The notes beneath the pieces were generated by a model. It worked only from the letters and a program-made list of their open reading frames with translations, did not search any database and was not told the DNA's origin. 64,000 nt of DNA from an uncultured Acidovorax sp. (GTDB lineage Bacteria; Pseudomonadota; Gammaproteobacteria; Burkholderiales; Burkholderiaceae_C), in NCBI GenBank assembly GCA_913774625.1, contig CAJYHL010000069.1, positions 182,334 to 246,333 on the forward strand, written 5' to 3'. The stretch's first letter is position 1; every line of letters starts with the position of its first letter. Both the position numbers and the translations under genes were made by a program. This document shows, in pieces, positions 51,466 to 61,553 of the stretch.

Positions 51466-53019
51466 TCAGCGCGCGGCGGCGGTGGTGGTGGCAGCTGCGG
51501 CGGGCTGCTGCAGCGCGCCGCCGTCCTGCCAGCCGCCACCCAGCGCGCGCATCAGCGCCACCTGGGTGTCGAGCCGGCGCGCGGCCAGATCGACGGCCTG
51601 CCGGCGCTGGGCCAGCACGCCGGTTTCCGCCGACAGCACGTTCAGGTAGTTGCCCAGGCCGGCCTGGTAGCGCTCGCGGGCCAGGGCCCAGGAAGCCTCG
51701 GCGGCCTGCTGCGCCTGGCGCTGCTCGGCCTGCTGGCGGTCGATGGCGGCGGAGGAGGCGATCTGGTCGGCCGCGTCATGCACCGCATCGAGCAGCGTGG
51801 CGTTGTAGCTTTCCACCGCGGCATCCAGGTCGGCCGACTTGCCGCGCAGGTTGGCGCGCAGGCGGCCGGAGTCGAAGATCGGCAGGCGGATGGCCGGGCC
51901 CAGGCCCCATTCCTTGCTGCCGGCGCGGGCGAAGTTGTCCAGCCCGATGGTCGAGAGGCCCACGAAGGCCGTGAGGTTCACGTTGGGATAGAACTGCGCG
52001 CGTGCCACGGCCACGTCCTGCGTGGCGGCTTCCACGCGCCAGCGGGCGGCGGCCACGTCGGGCCGGCGGCCCAGCAGGTCGGCCGGCAGGCGCTGTGGAC
52101 TTGCTATGGAATGCAGAGTGGCAAGTGAAGGCGCCGCAAGGGCCTGCGCCGCATTCGGGTCGCCCACCAGGGCGCCCAGCGCATTGCGGGCCAGGGCGAT
52201 CTGCTCGCGCAGGCCTTCGATCTGCTGGCGCGCCTCGGGCAGGCCGCCTTCGGCCTGGCGGCGCTCCAGCTGCGTGTCCAGCCCGGCGGCGAAGCGGTCC
52301 TGCACCAGATGCAGGGTTTCGGTGCGCTGGGCCAGGGTGCGTTCGGCAACGTCCAGCTGGGCCTGCAGCCGCGCCCACTGGATGTAGCTGCGCGCCACGT
52401 TGGCGGCCAGCAGCAGGCGGGCGGACTGGGCCTCGGCCTGGGCGGCGTTGGCAGCGCCCAAGGCGGCCTGCAGCGCGGCGCGGTGCTCGCCGAAGAAGTC
52501 GATCTCCCAGCTGCCGGTCAGGCGGGCCGTGCCGCTGTTGTAGATGTTGCCGGCCAGCGGCGGAGGGTAGGGACCGTTGGCGCTGTAGAGCTGGCGGTTC
52601 ACGTCCAGGCTGCCGGTCAGGCGCGGGCCCTCGGTGGCGCGGGCGGCTTCGGTGAAGGCGGTGGCGCGCGCCACGCGGGCTTCGGCCAGCTTCAGGTTGG
52701 GGCTGCCTGCCAGCGCCCGGTCGATCAGTGCGTCCAGCTGGGCATCGCCGAAGCCGCGCCACCAGTCGGCGGGCACGGCGGCGTCCACCTGCAGCGTGCC
52801 CGGGGCGGCCGGCGTGGCCGGGGCCAGGCCCAGCGAGGCGGCGTCGCGCATCCGGGCCTGCGAGGAGATGCCCGACATGTCGGCGCAGCCGGTCAGCCCG
52901 GGCAGGGCCGCGATGGCCAGGGCCAGCGTGGCGAAATAAAGCGCGGCGCCCTGCAGGCGGCTGCGGGCCGGCTCTGCGGGGCCGGGGAGGGAGGAGGAGG
53001 GATGGAGCTGGTTTTTCAT
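51466..53019 (-). CDS. NodT/RND-type outer membrane efflux lipoprotein
   Basis: TolC-like outer-membrane factor (517 residues) with a signal and lipobox (GLTGCAD). The two repeat halves include DAQLDALIDRALAGSPNLKLAEARV, a middle QRFAAGLDTQLE-like segment, LPADLLGRRPDVAAARWRVEAA and QFYPNVNLTAFVGL. The short LHSIASPQ stretch before LPADLLGRRPD is encoded by AT-richer codons (about 52097-52122) resembling a degraded repeat insert. First structural gene of the efflux operon; it would complete an EmrAB-type pump. Confidence 0.92.
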   Translation of the reverse strand: MKNQLHPSSSLPGPAEPARSRLQGAALYFATLALAIAALPGLTGCADMSGISSQARMRDAASLGLAPATPAAPGTLQVDAAVPADWWRGFGDAQLDALIDRALAGSPNLKLAEARVARATAFTEAARATEGPRLTGSLDVNRQLYSANGPYPPPLAGNIYNSGTARLTGSWEIDFFGEHRAALQAALGAANAAQAEAQSARLLLAANVARSYIQWARLQAQLDVAERTLAQRTETLHLVQDRFAAGLDTQLERRQAEGGLPEARQQIEGLREQIALARNALGALVGDPNAAQALAAPSLATLHSIASPQRLPADLLGRRPDVAAARWRVEAATQDVAVARAQFYPNVNLTAFVGLSTIGLDNFARAGSKEWGLGPAIRLPIFDSGRLRANLRGKSADLDAAVESYNATLLDAVHDAADQIASSAAIDRQQAEQRQAQQAAEASWALARERYQAGLGNYLNVLSAETGVLAQRRQAVDLAARRLDTQVALMRALGGGWQDGGALQQPAAAATTTAAAR

Positions 53020-53101
53020 GCTGTTGTGCTCATCGGGAAGGATCGGTTCGTGCTGGCTGCGTCGCTGCCGTTTCTTGTTTTTTGTGCGCGTTTTCTTCGC
53101 C

Positions 53102-53617
53102 TCAGGCCCCTGGGCCGCAGGGCTCGTGGCCCGGCTCGAGGGCCAGGGCGTTGCCGTAGAGGCGGGCCAGGAAGCCGCGCAGCTGCGCTTCCTCTTCGGC
53201 GCTGAAGCCCTGCAGCATCGATCGCTGCATGCTCTGGAGCACATCGGGCAGCTGCTGCGCTGCGGCGCGGCCTTCGTCGGTCAGTTCGATGTTGACGACG
53301 CGGCGGTCTTCCTGCGAGCGCTCCCGGCGCACCAGGCCCTTGGCCTCCAGCCGGTCCAGCATGCGGGTCATGCCGCCCGCGTCCAGCTGGCAGATGCGCG
53401 CCAGCGCGGCCACGGTGCCGGTCTGGTCCAGCAGCAGGCGCAGCAGCGGCTTCCATTGCGCGTCGGTCAGGCCCAGGGGCTCGACCTGCCGGTCGATGTG
53501 GGCCGTCAGCAGCGTCACGATGCGCCGCAGCTGGTAGCCCAGGTGCTGCTCGATGGGGTGAGGCACGGGCCACTGCCGGTCCAGGCAGGCGGAAAGGGCG
53601 TCGGAATTGGAATTCAT
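53102..53617 (-). CDS. MarR-family transcriptional regulator
   Basis: A 171-residue winged-helix repressor: LGLTDAQWKPLLRLL, VAALARICQLDAGGMTRMLDRLEAKGLVRRERSQEDRRVVNIELTDEG. First gene of the operon, 82 bp upstream of the efflux genes, so it probably represses itself and the pump. A near-perfect palindrome overlapping its promoter region (53627-53648) is the expected operator. The ligand is likely one of the exported compounds, but its identity is unknown. Confidence 0.9.
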   Translation of the reverse strand: MNSNSDALSACLDRQWPVPHPIEQHLGYQLRRIVTLLTAHIDRQVEPLGLTDAQWKPLLRLLLDQTGTVAALARICQLDAGGMTRMLDRLEAKGLVRRERSQEDRRVVNIELTDEGRAAAQQLPDVLQSMQRSMLQGFSAEEEAQLRGFLARLYGNALALEPGHEPCGPGA

Positions 53618-53626
53618 GTCGCGGAT

Positions 53627-53648
53627 ATTAATTGACTAGACAATTAAT
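53627..53648. promoter_or_regulatory. 22-bp palindrome, likely MarR operator
   Basis: Arms ATTAATTG and CAATTAAT around ACTAGA, itself containing CTAG. It starts 9 bp before the MarR start codon and is very AT-rich against the GC-rich background. Size and position fit autoregulation by MarR. Confidence 0.75.
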
Positions 53649-53799
53649 GTCTCTGCAGTATTTGGTGTGTCATGGTCGTGAGCAGGGTCAATGCGGAGCC
53701 GCACCCGGATGCTGTACCGCGCGGCATGCCGCGCGCGTCATCGGATGGCGACGTCGGATGAAAGCAGAGGGCGCGCCGCTGGCGCGCGGGCGAGGTGCT

Positions 53800-55044
53800 T
53801 CAGTGCTGGCCGGTGCGCGCCAGATAGCGCTTGCGCCAGAAGATGGCGATGAGCGCGACGGCGCTGACCGTCATGAAGCCCATGGCCCACCAGAACCCGT
53901 CCTGCTTGTGGATGAGCGGGATGAATTCGAAGTTCATGCCGAAGATGCCGGCGATGAGGTTGAGCGGCAGGAACACGGCGGTGAGCGCCGTGAGGGTGCG
54001 CATGATGTCGTTGGTGCGGTTGCTCTGCACGCTGAAGTGCATCTGCACGGCGGTCTCGGTGCTCTGCTCCAGCCGGCGCACGTGATGCACCACCCGCTCG
54101 ATGTGCTCCAGCACGTCGCGGCTGCGCACCTTGAGCAGGTCCAGCTCGCGCAGCGCGGCCATGGTGTCGGGCGGCGTCCAGGTCTCCAGCGTGTCCACCC
54201 AGTCCTGCACGGCGGCGCGCTGGTCCTCGCAGATCTCGTCGAGCCGGTGCAGGGTGAGGCGGGCGTTGAGCAGGGCGCTCCAGTTGCCGAAGCGGGCCCG
54301 GGGCTTGAGCAGCTCGGCCTGCCAGTGGTCGAGCTGGCGCGAGAGTTCGCGGCGCAGGTCCAGGTAGTTGTCCACGATCAGGTTGACCACGCGCAGCATC
54401 AGGTCGGCCGGGCTGGCCGGCAGGCGGCCGTTGGCCACCGGTGCGTGGGCCGCAGGGTGAGCGGCGGCTTCCGCCGGCGCGGGTGATGCGGCGGCGACCG
54501 AGGCCTGCGCCACCGGCTGCGGCGGCGCCAGCAGGCGCGCGGCGAAGGCGTCCCGGACGGTGCAGTCCTCGGGGTGGACGGTCAGCAGCACCTGGTCGAA
54601 CACGGCGAAGCCCACCGGGCTGGTGTCGATGCGCCGCAGCACGGGCGGCCCGCCCTTGCCCATGGCGGCAGCATCGGTGCCGGGCAGGCCGCTGCCGGGC
54701 GCCAGGGCCGTGTCGCACTGCGTGGCCGTGAGCCGGCGGAAGACCAGCACGTCGTACTGCGAGGTGTAGTCGTAGTGCGAGGGCAGCTGCGCGTTCAGCA
54801 GGTCGGCCACATGCAGGTCCACCAGCTGCAGTCCGGTCGTGGCCTGCAGCATGGACTGCAGGCGCGGCAGCGCGGCGCCGAAGGCCGGACGGTTGCAGGC
54901 GATCCAGAAGAAGCCGCGCCCGGGCGGCGCGGCGGGCAGTTCGGGCAGTTCGCGCACCGTGCCGGGCTCGATGTGGAAGACGCGGATGGCGCCTTTGGCG
55001 CCGTGTGATGTGTCGGTCAAGACAGGCTCCAGCGCCCGTCCCAT
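53800..55044 (-). CDS. CorA-family metal transporter (second copy)
   Basis: A 414-residue CorA-like channel, about 85 residues longer than the copy at 17210. The cytoplasmic domain has an Ala/Pro-rich insertion near residues 180-205. Long helices then lead to NDIMRTLTALTAVFLPLNLIAGIFGMNFEFIPL (GMN motif) and a second membrane helix ending FWRKRYLARTGQH. It differs enough from the first copy to be a separate subfamily (ZntB/CorA-like). Substrate cannot be assigned. Confidence 0.88.
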   Translation of the reverse strand: MGRALEPVLTDTSHGAKGAIRVFHIEPGTVRELPELPAAPPGRGFFWIACNRPAFGAALPRLQSMLQATTGLQLVDLHVADLLNAQLPSHYDYTSQYDVLVFRRLTATQCDTALAPGSGLPGTDAAAMGKGGPPVLRRIDTSPVGFAVFDQVLLTVHPEDCTVRDAFAARLLAPPQPVAQASVAAASPAPAEAAAHPAAHAPVANGRLPASPADLMLRVVNLIVDNYLDLRRELSRQLDHWQAELLKPRARFGNWSALLNARLTLHRLDEICEDQRAAVQDWVDTLETWTPPDTMAALRELDLLKVRSRDVLEHIERVVHHVRRLEQSTETAVQMHFSVQSNRTNDIMRTLTALTAVFLPLNLIAGIFGMNFEFIPLIHKQDGFWWAMGFMTVSAVALIAIFWRKRYLARTGQH

Positions 55045-55055
55045 GAGCGCAAAGA

Positions 55056-55072
55056 GCTATGAGTTTAGTAGC
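55056..55072. repeat. dispersed 17-nt repeat core beside hemB
   Basis: GCTATGAGTTTAGTAGC, differing at two positions from the copy at 63744-63760 (GCTATGAATTCAGTAGC). A preceding GCGC..GCGC pair supplies a short flanking stem. It ends one base before the hemB stop codon. Confidence 0.65.
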
Positions 55073-55073
55073 G

Positions 55074-56580
<1,507 letters not shown>

Positions 56581-56615
56581 AGGCCAGCCGGATCGGGACC
56601 CGAGGCGCGCCCCCG

Positions 56616-57752
56616 ATGCACAATACTTCCGCCTGGCCCCTGGCGCTGCTCTATGCGGCGCTGATCGTCTTCGCCAGCCTGTTCCCCTTCGAGGGCTGGC
56701 GCGAGCAGGGCATCTCGCCCTGGGTGTTCCTGAGCGCGCCGCTGCCGCCGCCCTACTGGACCTGGTTCGACGTCAACATCAACGTCGCCGGCTATGCGCC
56801 GCTGGGCTTCCTGCTGGCGCTGGCCATGCTGCGCAGCGGCTGGCCGCGCATGGCCGTCGCTCTGGCGGTGGCGGCCGGCACGCTGCTGTCGCTGTCCATG
56901 GAATTCCTGCAGATCTACCTGCCGCGCCGCGTGCCGTCCAACATGGACCTGGCGCTGAACGCCGCCGGCACCGTGCTGGGCGCGCTGCTGGCCTGGGCGC
57001 TGGAGCGGCTGGGCGCCATCGCCCGCTGGAGCCGGCTGCGCGCACGCTGGTTCGTGGCCGATGCGCGCGGCGCGCTGGTGCTGCTGGCGCTCTGGCCCAT
57101 GGCGCTGCTGTTTCCGGCGGCCCTGCCGTTCGGCCTGGGGCAGATGTGGGAGCGGCTCGAGTCCGCGCTGGCCGACTGGCTGGACGACACCCCCTTCCTC
57201 GACTGGCTGCCGCTGCGCACCGAACCGCTGGAGCCGCTCTCGCCGGCCGCCGAGCTGCTGGCGGTGATGCTGGGCGTGCTCATTCCCTGCCTGCTGGCCT
57301 ATTGCGTGGTCCGGCATGCAGGCCGCCGCGCGGTATTCGCGGCGGGCATCGTCTGCGTGGGTGTGGGGGCGACGGGGCTGTCCGCCGCCATGAGCTGGGG
57401 TCCCACCCATGCCTGGGAATGGATGACGCTGCCCACGCAGCTGGGCGTGACGGCCGGCCTGGGGGCTGCCCTGCTGCTGGTGGCCGTGCCACGGCGCGGC
57501 TGCGCGGCCCTGCTGCTGCTGCTGCTGGCGCTGCACCTGAACCTGCTGAACCAGGCGCCCACCAGCGCCTACTTCGCCGAAACCCTTCAGGCCTGGGAGC
57601 AGGGCCGGTTCATCCGTTTCTTCGGGTTGGGCCAGTGGCTGGGCTGGCTCTGGCCCTATGCCGCGCTGGGCTATGTGCTGCTGCGCGTGTCCAGCAGAGA
57701 CCCCGAGGCGCTGCCGCCCGCCGCCTGCAGGCCGCCGCAGGGCCCGTCCTAG
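56616..57752 (+). CDS. VanZ-like family membrane protein
   Basis: A 378-residue polytopic membrane protein with about nine helices. The N-terminal half has VanZ-like phrases: LIVFASLFPFEGWR, WFDVNINVAGYAPLGFLLALAM and SMEFLQIYLPRRVPSNMDLALNAAGTVLGALL. The C-terminal half is a further hydrophobic domain. VanZ affects teicoplanin resistance in enterococci; in this setting the role is unknown. It starts 35 bp after hemJ and may be cotranscribed. Confidence 0.82.
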   Translation: MHNTSAWPLALLYAALIVFASLFPFEGWREQGISPWVFLSAPLPPPYWTWFDVNINVAGYAPLGFLLALAMLRSGWPRMAVALAVAAGTLLSLSMEFLQIYLPRRVPSNMDLALNAAGTVLGALLAWALERLGAIARWSRLRARWFVADARGALVLLALWPMALLFPAALPFGLGQMWERLESALADWLDDTPFLDWLPLRTEPLEPLSPAAELLAVMLGVLIPCLLAYCVVRHAGRRAVFAAGIVCVGVGATGLSAAMSWGPTHAWEWMTLPTQLGVTAGLGAALLLVAVPRRGCAALLLLLLALHLNLLNQAPTSAYFAETLQAWEQGRFIRFFGLGQWLGWLWPYAALGYVLLRVSSRDPEALPPAACRPPQGPS

Positions 57753-57761
57753 AATGCCGCC

Positions 57762-58142
57762 ATGAGCGACACCCCTACCCAGCCCGCTGCGGCAACGGCG
57801 CCGGCGCCTGCTGCCTCCGGCTACTACGAACGCCACATCTTCTTCTGCCTGAACGACCGCACCAACGGCGAATCCAGCTGCGCGCACTTCGGCGCCCAGG
57901 CCGCCTTCGATCACTGCAAGGCGCAGGTCAAGGCGGCCAAGCTGTCGGGCCCCGGCAAGGTCCGCGTGAACAAGGCGGGCTGCCTGGACCGCTGTGCGGG
58001 CGGCCCCATCGCCGTGGTCTATCCCGAAGGCACCTGGTACACCTTCGTGGACAACGCCGACATCGACGAGATCGTCGAATCGCATCTGAAGAACGGCCGG
58101 GTCGTCGAGCGCCTGCTCACACCGCCGGAACTTGGCCGCTGA
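57762..58142 (+). CDS. (2Fe-2S) ferredoxin, thioredoxin-like type
   Basis: A 126-residue electron carrier. After an Ala/Pro/Thr-rich start (1-19) comes HIFFCLNDR, SCAHFGAQAAFDHCKAQV and VRVNKAGCLDRCAGGPIAVVYPEGTWYTFV, the cysteine pattern of the thioredoxin-fold [2Fe-2S] ferredoxin family. Redox partners are unknown. It sits 9 bp after the VanZ-like gene. Confidence 0.87.
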   Translation: MSDTPTQPAAATAPAPAASGYYERHIFFCLNDRTNGESSCAHFGAQAAFDHCKAQVKAAKLSGPGKVRVNKAGCLDRCAGGPIAVVYPEGTWYTFVDNADIDEIVESHLKNGRVVERLLTPPELGR

Positions 58143-58189
58143 AACGCGCTCTGTTTCCGCTGGCAGCGCGATATTTCCGTGTGTTTGCA

Positions 58190-58237
58190 GCTTCCGGCCC
58201 TGGCTCGTCCAGCGCCGGAAGCTCTTGAATTGGTAGC
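58190..58237. repeat. dispersed repeat copy upstream of the alpha/beta hydrolase
   Basis: Stem GCTTCCGGC (58190-58198) / GCCGGAAGC (58214-58222), then core GCTCTTGAATTGGTAGC (58221-58237) and AAAAATT. Same plan as the copy between fusA and tuf. The hydrolase start codon follows 5 bp later. Confidence 0.7.
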
Positions 58238-58242
58238 AAAAA

Positions 58243-58893
58243 TTGAATGCCCAGACTGAACGCCTGACCCTGGAAGGCCCGGCCGGCGCCATCGAAGCCG
58301 TGCGCGACGCGGCGGCGGTGCCTGAAGAGGGTGGCGCGCCCCGCGGCGTGGCCGTCATCGCCCATCCGCATCCGCTCTTCGGCGGCACCATGGACAACAA
58401 GGTCGTGCAGACGCTGGCGCGCGCCTTCGTGGCCAGCGGCTGGACGGCGGTGCGCTTCAACTTCCGGGGCGTGGGCGCCACGGCGGGCAGCTACGACGAA
58501 GGCCGGGGCGAACTCGAAGATCTGCTGGCCGTGGTGCGGCAGGTGGCGCCCCAAGGTGCGCTGGCGCTGGCCGGCTTCTCGTTCGGCGCCTTCGTCACAA
58601 GCCATGCGCTGGCGCGCCTCTGGGCCGAGCGCGAAGCCGACATCGAACGCGCCGTGCTGATCGGCACCGCCGCCAGCCGCTTCAGCGTGGCGCCCGTGCC
58701 ACCCGAGGCCCACCAGCGCACGCTGGTCGTGCACGGCGAGGCCGACGACACCGTGCCGCTGGCATCGGTGATGGACTGGGCCCGCCCGCAGGTGCTGCCG
58801 GTGACGGTCGTGCCCGGAGGCGGCCATTTCTTCCACGGACAATTGCCGCTGCTCAAGAACCTGGTGGTGCGCCACCTGCAATCCCGCCTGTGA
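58243..58893 (+). CDS. alpha/beta hydrolase
   Basis: A 216-residue single-domain hydrolase with catalytic-triad candidates Ser in GFSFGAF, Asp in GEADDTVPL and His in GGGHFFHG, plus IAHPHPLFGGTMDNKVVQ near the start. Substrate unknown; related proteins are annotated as serine aminopeptidase-like or esterase. The only start fitting family alignment is TTG at 58243, with no clear ribosome site, right behind a repeat element. It is probably cytoplasmic. Confidence 0.85.
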   Translation: MNAQTERLTLEGPAGAIEAVRDAAAVPEEGGAPRGVAVIAHPHPLFGGTMDNKVVQTLARAFVASGWTAVRFNFRGVGATAGSYDEGRGELEDLLAVVRQVAPQGALALAGFSFGAFVTSHALARLWAEREADIERAVLIGTAASRFSVAPVPPEAHQRTLVVHGEADDTVPLASVMDWARPQVLPVTVVPGGGHFFHGQLPLLKNLVVRHLQSRL

Positions 58894-58977
58894 GGCGGCC
58901 CGCGCGGCCGCCGCCGGCGCGCCGCGGCCCGTTCCGCCTCGCTTTTCCTTTTTCTCCTCTTTCTTCCTCAAAACCAA

Positions 58978-60159
58978 GTGCAAGTCTCCATCCAGTCCTT
59001 CATGCCCTCGTTGCGATGCCTCGCCGGCGCGGCCCTGCTCGCGCCCACCCTGCTGTGGGCCCAGGTGCAGGCGCCCCAGCCGCCCGAGATCGCCGCCCGC
59101 AACTACCTGCTGCTGGACGTGACCGCCAACCAGGTGCTGGCGGCCAAGGACATCGACGCGCCCGTGGAGCAGGCCTCGCTCACCAAGCTCATGACCGCCT
59201 ACCTGGTGTTCGATGCGCTGCGCGCCAAGAAGATCACGCTGGAGCAGAAGCTGCCCGTGAGCGTGCAGGCCTGGAAGATGCCCGGTTCGCGCATGTTCAT
59301 CGACCCCAAGATGCAGGTGCCGGTGGAAGACCTCATCAAGGGCATGATCGTCCAGTCGGGCAACGACGCCAGCATGGCGCTGGCCGAGGGCGTGGGTGGC
59401 ACGGCGGACAACTTCGTGAAGCTCATGAACGACCAGGCCAAGGCCCTGGGCATGACGCACACCGCCTACAAGAATCCCGAAGGCCTTACCGAGCCCGGCC
59501 ACACCACGACGGCGCGCGACCTGAGCATCCTCGCCACGCGGCTGATGAAGGACTTCCCGGAGTACATGCACTACTACGCCATCAAGCATTACGCCTATCC
59601 GGGAACGCCGCCCTCCAACGGCAGCAACCGCAACGCGCTGCTGTTCCGCGATCCCACGGTCGATGGCCTGAAGACCGGCCACACGGCGGCCGCCGGCTAC
59701 TGCCTGGTGGCCACGTCCAAGCGTGACTTCCCCAACGTCGGCCAGCGCCGCCTGCTGTCCATCGTGCTGGGCACCGCCTCCGAGAGCGCCCGCGCCAACG
59801 AAAGCCAGAAGCTGCTGAACTGGGGCTATACCGCCTACGACGCCGTCAAGCTGTTCGACGCCGGCCAGCCCGTCGCCACCCCGGCCGTCTGGAAGGGCAA
59901 GCAGAGCACGCTGAAGATCGGCCGTCCCGAGGCCATCGTCGTCACCGTCCCGGCAGGCAGTGCCGGCAAGGTCGCCACCCAGATCGTGCGCCAGGATCCG
60001 CTGGTGGCCCCGTTCACGCAGGGCCAGTCGGTGGGCACGCTCAAGGTCTCGCTGGGCGATCAGCCCCTGGCCGAAGTGCCGCTGGTGGCGCTGGAACCCG
60101 TCGAGCAGGCCGGCATCTTCGGCCGCGCCTGGGATGCCCTCCGCCTCTGGATCAAATAG
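58978..60159 (+). CDS. dacC: D-alanyl-D-alanine carboxypeptidase (PBP5/6 type)
   Basis: Removes the terminal D-Ala from peptidoglycan stem peptides in the periplasm. It has 393 residues with a signal peptide (to about WAQ29), penicillin-binding motifs SLTK (67-70), SGN (127-129) and KTG (232-234), a C-terminal beta domain and the terminal amphipathic anchor (GRAWDALRLWIK). Start is GTG 58978 with an alternative ATG at 59002. It is followed by an inverted repeat and then the str operon. Confidence 0.93.
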   Translation: MQVSIQSFMPSLRCLAGAALLAPTLLWAQVQAPQPPEIAARNYLLLDVTANQVLAAKDIDAPVEQASLTKLMTAYLVFDALRAKKITLEQKLPVSVQAWKMPGSRMFIDPKMQVPVEDLIKGMIVQSGNDASMALAEGVGGTADNFVKLMNDQAKALGMTHTAYKNPEGLTEPGHTTTARDLSILATRLMKDFPEYMHYYAIKHYAYPGTPPSNGSNRNALLFRDPTVDGLKTGHTAAAGYCLVATSKRDFPNVGQRRLLSIVLGTASESARANESQKLLNWGYTAYDAVKLFDAGQPVATPAVWKGKQSTLKIGRPEAIVVTVPAGSAGKVATQIVRQDPLVAPFTQGQSVGTLKVSLGDQPLAEVPLVALEPVEQAGIFGRAWDALRLWIK

Positions 60160-60199
60160 CAGGCACATCCCCCGAGGCGCTGCCGCACCTCTACCCCTT

Positions 60200-60226
60200 C
60201 TCCCGAATCGCCATTCCATTCGGGAG
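60200..60226. terminator. weak hairpin after dacC
   Basis: CTCCCGAAT / ATTCGGGAG with a 9-nt loop, 40 bp after the dacC stop. No T-run follows, so termination efficiency is uncertain. Confidence 0.45.
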
Positions 60227-60309
60227 GGAGGACTCGGCCGGCAATGACCCTGCGCTTTCGAGGAGCTTGCCGCACGGTGCCGAGGGGGTAGATAGGAAAG
60301 TGGAGCCGC

Positions 60310-60338
60310 TTGCCCGTTTGGGGGCTTGCTGCTACATT
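60310..60338 (+). promoter_or_regulatory. sigma-70 promoter for the str operon
   Basis: TTGCCC (60310-60315) and TACATT (60333-60338) with an ideal 17-bp spacer, about 100 bp upstream of rpsL. The leader between is AT-rich and contains small hairpins, for example GCCGT-CAC-GGC, that could serve feedback control. Confidence 0.6.
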
Positions 60339-60437
60339 AGAAGGCTTTTCGGAATTTCCGAAGGGATTCACGCGTTTTCGTGTTCACGAAGCCGTCACGG
60401 CTTACACGAAACATTTCACGTTTAGGGACGTATTTCA

Positions 60438-60815
60438 ATGCCAACCATCAATCAACTGGTCCGTCAGGGGCGCGAGGTCGAAAAGACCAAGTCCAAGAGC
60501 CCTGCGATGGAAAACTCTCCTCAGCGCCGTGGCGTGTGCACCCGTGTGTACACCACGACGCCCAAGAAGCCCAACTCCGCTCTGCGTAAGGTCGCCAAGG
60601 TGCGCCTGACCAACGGCTTCGAAGTCATCTCCTACATCGGCGGCGAAGGCCACAACCTGCAGGAACACAGCGTGGTGCTGGTCCGCGGCGGCCGTGTGAA
60701 GGACTTGCCTGGCGTGCGCTACCACATCGTGCGCGGCTCCCTCGACCTGCAAGGCGTCAAGGACCGCAAGCAAGCCCGTTCCAAGTACGGCGCGAAGAAG
60801 CCCAAGGCCAAGTAA
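60438..60815 (+). CDS. rpsL: 30S ribosomal protein S12
   Basis: Decoding-centre protein and streptomycin target. The 125 residues match S12 throughout: [57 protein letters not shown]. It carries the wild-type PKKPNS (Lys43 region) and [10 protein letters not shown] (Lys88 region). First gene of rpsL-rpsG-fusA-tuf. Confidence 0.98.
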   Translation: MPTINQLVRQGREVEKTKSKSPAMENSPQRRGVCTRVYTTTPKKPNSALRKVAKVRLTNGFEVISYIGGEGHNLQEHSVVLVRGGRVKDLPGVRYHIVRGSLDLQGVKDRKQARSKYGAKKPKAK

Positions 60816-60984
60816 GCCCTGCGCTTTCCGCAAGAAGAATTTTCGGTGCTGTTCCCGCGTGGCGCGGTGAAGCAGCGTAGTGACCCCAAACGCAGGCGTT
60901 CTGCGCGGGTCGAGTAAGTGGGAGTCCTGCTGGCTCTCGCGGTGCCTGGAAAGGCGCCAACTGAAGCAAAGATAGAGGTGAAAA

Positions 60985-61458
60985 ATGCCACGTCGTCGCG
61001 AAGTCCCCAAACGTGAAATCCTGCCGGATCCGAAGTTCGGCAACGTCGAGCTGTCCAAATTCATGAACGTGATCATGGAAGGCGGCAAGAAGGCAGTTGC
61101 AGAGCGCATCATCTACGGTGCCCTGGAACTGATCGAGAAGAAGCATCCCGACAAGGACCCTCTGGAAGCCTTCACCGTTGCCATCAACAACGTGAAGCCC
61201 ATGGTCGAAGTGAAGTCCCGCCGCGTCGGCGGTGCCAACTACCAGGTGCCCGTCGAAGTGCGCCCCGTGCGTCGTCTGGCCCTGTCGATGCGCTGGATCA
61301 AGGAAGCCGCCCGCAAGCGCGGCGAGAAGTCGATGGCGCAGCGCCTGGCCAACGAGTTGCTGGAAGCGACCGAAGGCCGTGGCGGTGCGATGAAGCGCCG
61401 TGACGAAGTCCACCGGATGGCCGAAGCCAACAAGGCTTTCAGCCACTTCCGCTTCTAA
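60985..61458 (+). CDS. rpsG: 30S ribosomal protein S7
   Basis: Primary assembly protein of the 30S head. The 157 residues begin [20 protein letters not shown] and include [23 protein letters not shown]. The ATG at 60985 is preceded by TAGAGGTG. It lies 169 bp after rpsL and 95 bp before fusA. Confidence 0.98.
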   Translation: MPRRREVPKREILPDPKFGNVELSKFMNVIMEGGKKAVAERIIYGALELIEKKHPDKDPLEAFTVAINNVKPMVEVKSRRVGGANYQVPVEVRPVRRLALSMRWIKEAARKRGEKSMAQRLANELLEATEGRGGAMKRRDEVHRMAEANKAFSHFRF

Positions 61459-61491
61459 GTCCGAGTTTCGTCCTCATATCTCGAAGGCTGG

Positions 61492-61528
61492 GAGCCCGAC
61501 CTGCCAACATCCATTGGCGGGCGGGCTC
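61492..61528 (+). promoter_or_regulatory. 37-nt hairpin between rpsG and fusA
   Basis: GAGCCCG / CGGGCTC outer stem with an inner CCTGCCAA / TTGGCGGG arm and a 6-nt loop, followed by TTGG rather than a T-run. It could be an attenuator or mRNA-processing structure adjusting fusA expression. Confidence 0.5.
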
Positions 61529-61553
61529 TTGGCCGTTAAACGAAAGAAACATC

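Noticed and set aside
52097..52122. Degenerate repeat core in the outer-membrane efflux gene
   Set aside because: Only GCTAT plus a loose match remains; noted in the gene entry but not counted as a family member.
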